A DNA stretch of 22,976 nucleotides from CALARM01 sp964431735 (GTDB taxonomy: Bacteria; Vulcanimicrobiota; SpSt-956; JAKJGF01): the NCBI GenBank assembly GCA_964431735.1, contig CAYSLJ010000116.1, positions 1 through 22,976 of the forward strand. The letters run 5' to 3'. Positions 7,256-14,933 of the stretch are shown piece after piece (the first letter of the stretch is position 1; each line of letters opens with the position of its first letter). The notes below the pieces were generated by a model, which made no database searches, had not been told where the DNA came from, and saw only the letters and a list, made by a program, of their open reading frames with translations. Both the position numbers and the translations under genes were made by a program.

Positions 7256-8949
7256 TAAGCCCCGCGTTTCACAAGAAATTCTCTCATATCATCAGAGCCT
7301 GCCCATTCTAAAGGGGTCTGCTCATTTTTTGCTTTAATATTTATATCTGCTCCTCTGGAAAGAAGAAATTCTACAAGGCCCTTATCCTCATAAGAAACTG
7401 CCCAGTATAAAGGAGTCAGTCCTTCACTGTCTTTGACATTCACATCGGCACCGCTGCTTAACAGTAATTCCGTCAATTCCATGTTCTGAATGCTTACCGA
7501 CCAGTGAAGAGGGGTTTCTCCGTCGTTGTCTTTCATATCAACATCAGCACCTTTATTTATAAGCAGTTTGACAATTTCTTTTTTCTCATTATTCACTGCC
7601 TTATGTAAAGGACTTTCTCCGGAAGCATTTTTACAATTTATACTGGCTCCTTTATCTATAAAAAACTCTGCTATGTCACATCGACCGTATTCGCAGGCAA
7701 TATGTAAAGGCGTGGAACCGTCTTCATCAGGGCAATTTACGTCAATACCTTCAGATATAAAGAAACCTGCTGTTTCCTTATGACCGTATAAAGAAGCCGA
7801 ATGTAAAGGTGTCATTTTTTCATCTGAATTTTTAAGACATGCTCCTCCGGACATGAGAAATTTTGCCATATCCCGTGTAAAAGCCATATGTAAAGGAGTA
7901 AGATTGTAAGAATTTTTTATGTTAACATCTGTTCCGCCATCTATAAGAACTTTTGCTTTATAAATATCTCCTGCAAGTGATGCACAGTGAAGAGGCATTA
8001 CACTGACATCGGCGCCTCCGCTCATAAGCAACCGTGCTATTTCTCCGTGACCTTCCGAAATGGCCATTTCTAAAGGTGTCCTGTCATAATCATCTTTAAC
8101 ATTTATCTCAGCCCCCCGGGCCAGGAGAAATTCCACTGTATCTTTATGACCTTCCGGTGAGGCCTTATGTAAAGGTCTTTCTCCCGAATAGTTTACGGAA
8201 TTTATATCTGCTCCCCCTGATACAAGCAGTTCAGCCATTTCTTTATATCCGTGAAGGCAGGCTATATGTAAAGGTCTGTCTCCTGCATAGTTTACAGAGT
8301 TTACATCTGCTCCTGCTGATATAAGTATAGAGGCAATTTCCGGGTTATAACAGCAATGAAGGGGAGTAATACCGAAAGGCCCCTTATTGACATCAGTTCC
8401 TTTAGAAAGAATCGATTTCACAAGATCTTTATCGTCTTTTACTGCAGCCAGGTGTAAATTAACAGATGCTCCTCTAGATACAAGCCAGTCAGATATATTT
8501 TTACGGTCTTTATCCCATGCCACCCAGTCCAGAGGAGTAAATCCGTTTTGATCCTTTATATTTATATCTGTACCTCTTGCCAGCAGTAATTCTGCCGCGC
8601 CTTTTTCCTGTCTGACCACAGCCCGGTGCAGAGGAGAAGCCCTCAATAGAAACATATAGACAATTTTATTCAGGAAAGAACCTGCAATACCGGGCGATGC
8701 CATGTAATCGGAGTGAAAAGGATTTTCATGGTGACGGCATGATACAAAGAGAAAATGAATACCCATAATCAATATACCGGCAGTACATATTATGGTAATA
8801 ATATAATTTCTGCTTATATCATCACATATAAAAAAACAGTAAAAGATTTCTATAACTATGGTTATAAATATTATTATAACAATTCTTTTTATGTTAAGAG
8901 GGGCAGAGTTTTTTATTCTTCTGTCTCTTTTTGCCGATAAATTGTGCAT
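7255..8949 (-). CDS. Membrane-anchored ankyrin-repeat protein (15 repeats)
   Basis: The 564-residue protein has two hydrophobic segments at its N-terminus (about 22-41 and 49-70) separated by a short acidic loop, then ankyrin repeats from about residue 105 to the end. I count 15 repeat units by the TPLH-type signature, including weak ones (NLHLAAVKD, VMPLHCAS). Positive residues before the first and after the second segment place both ends, and hence the repeats, in the cytoplasm (positive-inside rule, inference). Ankyrin arrays bind proteins; no catalytic domain is visible. Repeats carrying SVNYAGDRPLH and SVNYSGERPLH are nearly identical, suggesting recent internal duplication. The start has AAAGG about 9-10 bases upstream. 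The stop codon touches a heptad array. Partner and role unknown. Confidence 0.88.
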   Translation of the reverse strand: MHNLSAKRDRRIKNSAPLNIKRIVIIIFITIVIEIFYCFFICDDISRNYIITIICTAGILIMGIHFLFVSCRHHENPFHSDYMASPGIAGSFLNKIVYMFLLRASPLHRAVVRQEKGAAELLLARGTDINIKDQNGFTPLDWVAWDKDRKNISDWLVSRGASVNLHLAAVKDDKDLVKSILSKGTDVNKGPFGITPLHCCYNPEIASILISAGADVNSVNYAGDRPLHIACLHGYKEMAELLVSGGADINSVNYSGERPLHKASPEGHKDTVEFLLARGAEINVKDDYDRTPLEMAISEGHGEIARLLMSGGADVSVMPLHCASLAGDIYKAKVLIDGGTDVNIKNSYNLTPLHMAFTRDMAKFLMSGGACLKNSDEKMTPLHSASLYGHKETAGFFISEGIDVNCPDEDGSTPLHIACEYGRCDIAEFFIDKGASINCKNASGESPLHKAVNNEKKEIVKLLINKGADVDMKDNDGETPLHWSVSIQNMELTELLLSSGADVNVKDSEGLTPLYWAVSYEDKGLVEFLLSRGADINIKAKNEQTPLEWAGSDDMREFLVKRGA

Positions 8950-8979
8950 AAAAGATTACCTTTCAGGGTGAAAAAATTA

Positions 8980-9026
8980 GTGAGTAGTGAGTGAGAGATT
9001 GTCCCACTCACGACTCACGACTCATA
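8980..9026. repeat. Heptad repeat hairpin (TACTCAC family)
   Basis: Bases 8980-8993 (GTGAGTAGTGAGTG) pair with 9005-9018 at 13 of 14 positions across an 11-base loop. The right arm continues as ACTCACG, ACTCACG, ACTCATA (9006-9026). It lies between the phosphohexomutase 3' end and the ankyrin start, so on the minus strand it is in the ankyrin leader region. Confidence 0.7.
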
Positions 9027-9075
9027 TAATTAAGGGATTGTCGAGAAATAACTCCGTCTCATATACAGTCTATAT

Positions 9076-9103
9076 CGTGACACGTAACGCGTAACGCGTG
9101 ACG
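9076..9103 (+). repeat. GC-rich heptad array, four units
   Basis: The units are CGTGACA, CGTAACG, CGTAACG and CGTGACG, exactly period 7, followed by CGAGGATAAT. It lies about 50 bases downstream of the phosphohexomutase stop. A shortened minus-strand relative with the same AGGATAAT flank is at 11267-11280. Confidence 0.75.
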
Positions 9104-9155
9104 CGAGGATAATAACCGTTCTGGCAATTTGCCAGGTTTATTTTTTTTCCAGTCT

Positions 9156-11069
9156 CTATATATCAAGCTCTCTGAATTTATTATTTATCTCCAGAAGTTT
9201 CTGTTTATCTCTTCCCTCTATGTAATATCTGAGCACCGCATCTGTTCCGGAAGCTCTTACTTCCCACCAGAAATCCTCGAAATCTATGAGAGTTCCGTCT
9301 CCTGCCCATTGAATTTTTACTATCTTCGGGAAGATGAAATTTCCGGCTTTTGAATTTAACAGTTCTCCTGCTTCAAAAGGAGATTTCCCGACAAGGGATT
9401 TGAAGAAAGCTACAACCCTGTCTCTTTTTAAAAGTCCTGCAGCTTTTGCCGCTTTAAGTTCTTCAGAAGGAAGGTTTTCATTATATAATGTTACATCCAT
9501 TCTGTCATAGAAACGATAGGTAATATCATATTTTTCAATAAGATGGGTATAAAATTCCGCAAAGGACGTACCTTCCAGATAGAGTTTTGCAGCAAGTCCG
9601 AGTATGACAGTGGCGACCTGCATGCCGTCCTTTTCTTTTATGGCAAGGCTCTTCTTTTTCCCGTTTTTGCTTATAATATAATCAGGCCCTCCCATGGCGG
9701 CGCCGCCGCTTTCTTCCGCCATAATAATAACCCTGGGGTTTCTGCCGAGATTTATCTCTTCTCCTGTTACTGTTTTTACCAGGACATCACTCTTTCCACC
9801 CTTTTCATGAAGTTGATGTTCCAGGTTTTCTACCATGTCTCCGAAATATTTAAATCCTACAGGAACCTGTACCAGTTTCTGCCCGCATTTCACTGCCACT
9901 TCTCCTATGGAACGGCTTGTAGGATAGGTTTCCATTACAGTCCAGTCATATTTATCAAGAAGACCTGTAGATTTAAGTTCTTCTATACGAAAAGCAGTGA
10001 GCATAAAATATATCTGATTAGGTTTAAAATAAACAAGAATTCTGTCTTCTGCATAATCATCTGTCTCAAGGCCTGCAGCCTGTGCTTCTTCTTTTACTGT
10101 CGCAGGAGCAGTAGTAACTATATTATATCTGTCTCCGTCAGGATCCCATATAAAAACAAAAGATCCGTAAGGTACATCTTTTAATAGTTTCTGTGCACCG
10201 ATGTTTTTATAAATCTGCCATTTACCGGGATCGACACCGTAATTCTCTCCGTCTACAATGCCTATACCGTGATAATTAGAATCTTCATCATCGTAAATAT
10301 ATTTCACGGCACCTTCATTACCTGTACTTATACCAAGATAATTGAATACAGGTTTTGATGTCTGTCCCATAGAACCGCCTATGGCACATGCATAAGCTAC
10401 AAAACCTTTATTTTTTGCTTTTTCCACAAATTCTAACGTTTCTTTTGATACAATAGTCTTTAAATACTCCGAATATACTTCTGTCACATCAAAATCTTCA
10501 GTTATAAGAGGAGAATTGTTTGGACCAAGTTTTATTACATATCCGGCTCTGATGATCTCTCTTACCTTATCTTCAATGAGTTTTGCTTCTTTTATAAGCT
10601 GTTTTCCGTCTTCATCCATCGGTTTCCAGCCACCTTTAAAATTTGGGGAATGGCTTGCAGTGAAATTTTCTCCGTCTGTATATTCATTATAAAATACGCC
10701 GAAGGAAGAATACCATATAGGTGTTGTTTTTATAGATTTTCTGAGATGAACTTTATGGCCGTGAGCGGCATAAATCCTGGATACAAATCTTATAAATTCC
10801 TGCGTATGGGGCCTTACTTCCCCTCCTACATGATTTTCAATCTGCCTATGTCTGTAGAGTTCATCATAAACAGAAGCTTTTGCCTCTGCTATAATGGCAA
10901 GCTTTACTGCATTAAAGGCTACGGAACTGTTAAATGGATCGGACGGGTCAAGCTGTGCTCTGTATCCTGCCGTGCCAAGGGCGAAAGAATTTGCCCATTC
11001 CACAAGTCCCTCAACGGTTATTAAATCTTCTGTCAATATAATTTCGTCTTTTTCAAATAAATTTTCCAT
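9156..11069 (-). CDS. Phosphoglucomutase/phosphomannomutase-family phospho-sugar mutase
   Basis: This is an alpha-D-phosphohexomutase, interconverting sugar 1- and 6-phosphates through a phosphoserine enzyme; it is cytoplasmic. At 637 residues from the chosen start it has all four family loops. They are the catalytic TASHSPN at 137-143 (S139 phosphorylated), metal-binding DPDGDR at 309-314, the sugar-binding EESGG at 452-456, and the phosphate-binding RASGTDA at 605-611. FALGTAGYR near residue 29-37 is the usual N-terminal signature. It is longer than typical 450-580-residue members. The ATG at 11069 follows AGAGGAG by 6 bases; the frame is open for 57 more codons, but that part reads as a hydrophobic non-homologous stretch. 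Glucose- versus mannose- versus other sugar-specificity cannot be settled here. It could supply glucose 1-phosphate for polysaccharide synthesis, alongside the aldolase nearby. Confidence 0.9.
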   Translation of the reverse strand: MENLFEKDEIILTEDLITVEGLVEWANSFALGTAGYRAQLDPSDPFNSSVAFNAVKLAIIAEAKASVYDELYRHRQIENHVGGEVRPHTQEFIRFVSRIYAAHGHKVHLRKSIKTTPIWYSSFGVFYNEYTDGENFTASHSPNFKGGWKPMDEDGKQLIKEAKLIEDKVREIIRAGYVIKLGPNNSPLITEDFDVTEVYSEYLKTIVSKETLEFVEKAKNKGFVAYACAIGGSMGQTSKPVFNYLGISTGNEGAVKYIYDDEDSNYHGIGIVDGENYGVDPGKWQIYKNIGAQKLLKDVPYGSFVFIWDPDGDRYNIVTTAPATVKEEAQAAGLETDDYAEDRILVYFKPNQIYFMLTAFRIEELKSTGLLDKYDWTVMETYPTSRSIGEVAVKCGQKLVQVPVGFKYFGDMVENLEHQLHEKGGKSDVLVKTVTGEEINLGRNPRVIIMAEESGGAAMGGPDYIISKNGKKKSLAIKEKDGMQVATVILGLAAKLYLEGTSFAEFYTHLIEKYDITYRFYDRMDVTLYNENLPSEELKAAKAAGLLKRDRVVAFFKSLVGKSPFEAGELLNSKAGNFIFPKIVKIQWAGDGTLIDFEDFWWEVRASGTDAVLRYYIEGRDKQKLLEINNKFRELDI

Positions 11070-11266
11070 AAGAAACTCCTCTCTGCCTGAAAGCTCTAAC
11101 GATAGATTAACATACATGATGATGATACAAATAACAATAAAACAAATTTTTCTGAATAAATTCTTTAAATCCTTATTATCATACAGTAATAGCATATATG
11201 AGTCAATATATTTCACAGGCTCCACCTCTTTGAAAGGCAATCGAAAATAACTCTGGCAAATTATCC

Positions 11267-11280
11267 TGTCACGCGTAACG
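11267..11280. repeat. Short GC-rich heptad pair
   Basis: TGTCACG-CGTAACG, two units, lies 14 bases downstream of the kinase stop on the minus strand. The minus-strand flank GACAGGATAAT resembles the flank of the array at 9076-9103. It is the shortest array in the window. Confidence 0.5.
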
Positions 11281-11294
11281 CTCCAAACAACCCC

Positions 11295-13259
11295 TTAATG
11301 AGTCACTTTCCTGACAAGATCGGAACATGAAAGTTCATAAATGGCTTTAGAAATTTCAAAATGATTTTTACCTGTTTCTTTAACAATATCATTTATATTA
11401 TTTTTTCCGTCCAGATAGGCTAAAATATAAAGTTGCTCCGGTTGAAGCTGAATAATAGCGGCATTTTCCGGTAAATGCAGTTTAAATGTGTCTTCATATG
11501 AGACAACTACTTTTCTGATTTTTTCAACCTCACTTTTTCTTTTAATGAAATCTGCAAGCAATTTTTCCGTATCGGCCCATATTGTTCTTGCTTCAGGCAA
11601 TAAATCGGGAGAAAATACAGCTTTCCCTCTGGGCCAGTGAAAAGCATAATTGAAGGCTTCTTCTCCTTTAAAATTGCCACAGGAAGAATGAATAATATGT
11701 CCGTTATCTAAAAATATCTCTCCCTGACCTTCAGGGGAACGGATTTCAATCCTCCCTTTTACTTTCTTTGAACACAGATCTATAAGCAATTTTGTAAAAT
11801 CAATTTCTTCCAGATTAAATTTTATCTTTTCATCCATATCGCTCTGTTTCTGAAGAGGCTGTGGCTGAATGGCAAATTGATCTAACAGGTATGTGGCAAC
11901 AACCGGTTCAATAGGAGCGCCGCCTCCATAGGCTTTTCTTATGCCATCAAGTATATCGGACAGTTTTATGCCTTTTATCAAATAACCTGTTGCCCCTGCT
12001 TTGAAGGCACTCAGAACAAGCTGTCTGTCAGGGCTCAGAGCAGTGAGTATTATTACTTTTACTGAAGAACTTATCTTTTTAATTTCAGATGTGGCTTCAA
12101 TGCCATCCATACCGGGCATACTTATATCCATTAATATTATATCAGGTTTTATCTCCATATTTTTAAATTTTTCCACTGCTTCATGACCGCTCGATGCAGT
12201 TCCGACTAATTCCATATCAGGGTTGTGTTCTATCATTTTCCCGAAGGCAATCCTCAGTTTAAGATCGTCTTCTACAATAAAGACCTTTATAACTGATGTA
12301 ATTCTCCCGGTAAGATTTTCCGAAGAATCATCTAACTGTTTTTTTATTCTGTATATTAAACTATCGGGCTCTTCCCTCTCTATAAGCCTCAGGGCATGTT
12401 TCATCTCTGTAGCGGAAAAATATCTGTCTTCAGGTCTGTCCTGTAAAGCTCTCATTAAAACTGCTTCTAACTTCTCCGAAATTGCCGGATTAATCTCTCT
12501 CACAGACTTGAATTTAAAAGGAACAGGTGCAACACCTGTAATAAGATGATGAAGTGTTGCCCCCAGGGAATAAATATCACTTCTTGTTTCTGTTTTACCT
12601 CTGTACTGTTCTCTGGGAGAATAACCCTGTGTTCCCACACCTGTCTGAGTATCATCTTCTTCTAACATCTTGGCCACACCGAAGTCTACAAGCATAATAT
12701 GTTTATCTCTTGCTCTTATCATTATATTGGAAGGTTTTAAATCTCTGTATATAATAGGAGGCTGCTGACTGTGCAGATATTCAAGGACTTTACATATGGT
12801 TATAGCAAGCCTGAGAATCATATCTTCAGGCAGACCGGGGGTTCCCTCTTTTTTAAGTATACTGTAAAGATCATCTCCTGCAATATAATCCATAACAAGA
12901 TAATATTTTTTACCTTCAAAAAAATAATCTGTAACACATGGTAAATTGGGGTGACGGAGTTTTGCAAGGATTTCCGCTTCAGTCTTAAAACGTTCAAGAC
13001 TGTACCTCTTCTGGTCATCTCCGAAAAAATGCAAAAACAATTCCTTAACAGCACAGAGACTGTTAAGTCTCATATCCTTTGCAACATATATACCTGCCAT
13101 ACCGCCTGCTTTAAGAGGGGCTATTAATTTATATCTGTCATTTAATATAATGACACGTGTAAGTTTATCCCTGGGACAGTTCTGAAGAGAAGCAGAACAT
13201 TTTACGCAATTTACATCATCTTCTTTATTGGAATAACTGCAGTTAATACAATATATCAA
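11295..13259 (-). CDS. Zinc-ribbon Ser/Thr kinase fused to receiver and PATAN/DUF4388-like domain
   Basis: The 654-residue protein combines modules usually found apart. A C4 zinc ribbon (C4, C7, C18, C21) opens it. A Hanks-type kinase domain follows (about 42-292): AGGMAGIYVA loop, K72, YRDLKPSN with D173/K175/N178, and DFG at 192-194, so it should be active. Next is a receiver (324-447) with acidic E330-D331-D332, phospho-acceptor D378, T406 and K429. Residues 485-580 (GRIEIRSPEGQGEIFLDNGH and GEEAFNYAFHWPRGKAVFSP) resemble PATAN/DUF4388. The tail (590-654) looks like a small helical, winged-helix-like domain. The start is TTG at 13259, preceded by GGGTGA; it is required to keep the zinc ribbon whole. 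The fusion would let one protein integrate Ser/Thr and Asp phosphorylation. Its partner histidine kinase is unknown. It is paralogous in its first 300 residues to the kinase at 21496. Confidence 0.9.
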   Translation of the reverse strand: MIYCINCSYSNKEDDVNCVKCSASLQNCPRDKLTRVIILNDRYKLIAPLKAGGMAGIYVAKDMRLNSLCAVKELFLHFFGDDQKRYSLERFKTEAEILAKLRHPNLPCVTDYFFEGKKYYLVMDYIAGDDLYSILKKEGTPGLPEDMILRLAITICKVLEYLHSQQPPIIYRDLKPSNIMIRARDKHIMLVDFGVAKMLEEDDTQTGVGTQGYSPREQYRGKTETRSDIYSLGATLHHLITGVAPVPFKFKSVREINPAISEKLEAVLMRALQDRPEDRYFSATEMKHALRLIEREEPDSLIYRIKKQLDDSSENLTGRITSVIKVFIVEDDLKLRIAFGKMIEHNPDMELVGTASSGHEAVEKFKNMEIKPDIILMDISMPGMDGIEATSEIKKISSSVKVIILTALSPDRQLVLSAFKAGATGYLIKGIKLSDILDGIRKAYGGGAPIEPVVATYLLDQFAIQPQPLQKQSDMDEKIKFNLEEIDFTKLLIDLCSKKVKGRIEIRSPEGQGEIFLDNGHIIHSSCGNFKGEEAFNYAFHWPRGKAVFSPDLLPEARTIWADTEKLLADFIKRKSEVEKIRKVVVSYEDTFKLHLPENAAIIQLQPEQLYILAYLDGKNNINDIVKETGKNHFEISKAIYELSCSDLVRKVTH

Positions 13260-13301
13260 TTTATTTCACCCGACATCAGAAATTTAAATCATATTCAGGT
13301 T

Positions 13302-13444
13302 ACCGGTTACAGGTTTCAGATTTTTAATCTCATTACTCCTAACAACCATGACCGGTTCGGCCACAACGAAGTATGAGAATTTGTTCCTCCCGTCACGCGT
13401 TACGCGTTACGCGTTACGATTCTCATATAAAACCTATAACCGGT
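13302..13444. repeat. 143-base nested inverted-repeat element with heptad core
   Basis: Outer arms at 13302-13316 (ACCGGTTACAGGTTT) and 13430-13444 pair at 14 of 15 positions. Inner arms TATGAGAAT (13372-13380) and ATTCTCATA (13419-13427) pair perfectly around the heptads CGTCACG, CGTTACG, CGTTACG, CGTTACG (13391-13418). Palindromic repeat P copy 1 lies at 13339-13367. It has no reading frame of its own. It could be a MITE-like element, though no target duplication is evident. It sits upstream of the kinase gene and downstream of the aldolase. Confidence 0.6.
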
Positions 13445-13494
13445 AAAAAAGTCATTACTGACCTGAACATAAGTATGTAAAAACGTTTTCCTCC

Positions 13495-13556
13495 CGTGAC
13501 GCGTTACGCGTTACGTTTTACGCATCACGAGAGCATATATATTATCTATGCTTACC
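13495..13556 (-). repeat. Five heptads plus inverted module M2, copy c
   Basis: Read on the minus strand, M2 (13530-13556) begins GGTAAGCATAGATAATATAT. It is 27 bases, two shorter than its relatives at 7138 and 16687, and runs into heptads at 13495-13529 (plus-strand units CGTGACG, CGTTACG, CGTTACG, TTTTACG, CATCACG). The order and orientation of module then array is the same in all three copies. It begins just after the aldolase stop codon. Confidence 0.7.
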
Positions 13557-13559
13557 TAA

Positions 13560-14531
13560 TTAAGCTCTATTGGCACTGCCAAGAACATGAACATTTTTAT
13601 GTTTGTAAAGTTCAAGCAAAGAGGAACGGGCAGGGCCTAAATATTTACGGGGATCAAATTCGGCAGGTTTTTCTACGAAAACCTTCCTTATAGCAGCAGT
13701 CATAGCAAGTCTGCCGTCTGAGTCTATATTTATCTTACATACTGCAGATTTCGCAGCTTTTCTTAACTGTTCTTCAGGAATACCTGCTGTATTTTCCATT
13801 TTACCGCCATATTTATTGATTTCCTCTATAAGCTCCTGAGGAACTGAGGAAGATCCGTGGAGAACAATTGGGAAACCGGGAATTTTCTTCTCAATTTCAT
13901 CGAGTATATCAAATCTCAAATCTGGAGGATTCTCTCCCGGCTTGAGTTTAAATTTATAGGCACCATGGGATGTGCCTATAGATATGGCAAGAGAATCAAC
14001 ACCTGTTCTGCCGACAAAATCTATAACTTCTTCAGGTCTTGTATAATGAGATTGTTCAGACTGCACCTCATCCTCTATACCTGCAAGTACTCCCAGTTCA
14101 CCTTCCACTGTAACATCATGTTTATGGGCAAAGTCTACAACTTTCTTTGTAAGAGCAATATTTTCTTCATAAGGCAGATGAGATCCGTCAATCATAATGG
14201 ACGAAAATCCATATTCTATACATGATACTGCCAGTTCATAGCTGTCACCATGGTCAAGATGAAGGGCTATGGGAATATTTCCTCCCATTTTTTTTGCCAT
14301 TTCCACTGCTCCCTGCCCCATATAACGGAGAAGTGTTTCATTTGCATATTGCCTTGCACCTTTACTTACCTGAAGTATTACCGGAGATTTTGTCTCCACA
14401 CAGGCTGTTATAATAGCCTGAATTTGCTCCATATTATTAAAATTATAGGCAGGTATGGCATATCCTCCATCCATGGCCCCCTTGAACATCTCTCTTGTAT
14501 TCACAAAACCCAGATCTTTATAAGATACCAT
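13560..14531 (-). CDS. fba: Class II fructose-1,6-bisphosphate aldolase
   Basis: This is a metal-dependent aldolase of glycolysis and gluconeogenesis, cleaving fructose 1,6-bisphosphate to dihydroxyacetone phosphate and glyceraldehyde 3-phosphate. The 323-residue length is normal. Family motifs are AIPAYNFNN near 25-33, HLDHGDS with proton-shuttle D93 and metal ligand H94, VEGELG with E145, GTSHGAYK with H189, VLHGSSS with H225, and KINIDSD near 270. The start is well supported by AAAGGAG 7 bases before the ATG and a TATAAT-type box farther up. Gatkyl/ketose-type relatives share the fold, but the residue set and length fit the fructose-bisphosphate enzyme. The 3' end abuts module M2 and a heptad array. 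Confidence 0.94.
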   Translation of the reverse strand: MVSYKDLGFVNTREMFKGAMDGGYAIPAYNFNNMEQIQAIITACVETKSPVILQVSKGARQYANETLLRYMGQGAVEMAKKMGGNIPIALHLDHGDSYELAVSCIEYGFSSIMIDGSHLPYEENIALTKKVVDFAHKHDVTVEGELGVLAGIEDEVQSEQSHYTRPEEVIDFVGRTGVDSLAISIGTSHGAYKFKLKPGENPPDLRFDILDEIEKKIPGFPIVLHGSSSVPQELIEEINKYGGKMENTAGIPEEQLRKAAKSAVCKINIDSDGRLAMTAAIRKVFVEKPAEFDPRKYLGPARSSLLELYKHKNVHVLGSANRA

Positions 14532-14561
14532 AAAAAATCTCCTTTACATGAAATTTTACTG

Positions 14562-14567
14562 ATTATA
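14562..14567 (-). promoter_or_regulatory. Probable -10 box of the aldolase promoter
   Basis: TATAAT on the minus strand lies about 31 bases before the aldolase ATG, which would give a leader of about 25 bases including the AAAGGAG ribosome-binding site. No good -35 hexamer is seen at 17 bases. The rest of the 402-base spacer 14532-14933 holds repeat P copy 2 and module M1 copy c and is otherwise AT-rich with no gene. Confidence 0.4.
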
Positions 14568-14843
14568 ATACAACCTTTTATAAATAATCTTTTTATGGAT
14601 ATAAGATTTATAAAAAGTCATGAACTGGATTATAATATTCTGCATATTATTGTATAATTCCTTTTCCTTAACTCTTTTTGCCCTGCGAGTTTTACATGGC
14701 AGTATTGTCCGGTATATTATACTATAGTAATTTTATGTGACTATATAACAAAAATCCTTGCAATAATTTTTTTTTAAAAGTATAATAATTTATATGAAAA
14801 TGATGAAGTTTTATGCTCCACTGTCTATTCATTTTCATATTTG

Positions 14844-14872
14844 GTTGTGACCGATACGGTCATGCCTGTTAG
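14844..14872 (+). repeat. Palindromic repeat P, copy 2
   Basis: The core TGACCG-ATA-CGGTCA (14848-14862) is a perfect 6-base inverted repeat. The 29-base segment matches the reverse complement of 13339-13367 at 24 of 29 positions. It could be an operator or a small dispersed hairpin. It lies about 60 bases upstream of the TMTC-like gene and directly abuts module M1. Confidence 0.5.
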
Positions 14873-14901
14873 AGTGTATTTCATAACTTATTAAAATTTA
14901 T
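14873..14901 (+). repeat. Dispersed module M1, copy c
   Basis: It begins AGTGTATTTCATAACTTATT and matches 5713-5741 at 27 of 29 positions. Unlike the other two copies it is not followed by a heptad array. It ends about 30 bases before the TMTC-like start. Confidence 0.68.
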
Positions 14902-14933
14902 TAATAACCGCTGTGTTATAAAGTATTCTATTA

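Noticed and set aside
310..9000. Defence system built on kinase, nuclease and ankyrin protein
   Set aside because: The nuclease is an ordinary ExoIII, the genes lie in different transcription units, and no known defence module is present.
9543..10184. Plus-strand reading frame of 213 codons
   Set aside because: It lies entirely opposite the phosphohexomutase, is rich in Cys, Phe and Tyr, and has no family motif; it is a shadow frame.
11070..11240. Longer N-terminus for the phosphohexomutase
   Set aside because: The extension is hydrophobic and non-homologous, and AGAGGAG lies right before the ATG at 11069.
10894..11250. Plus-strand frame of 118 codons opposite the mutase start
   Set aside because: No ribosome-binding site or recognisable domain; overlaps a well-supported gene.
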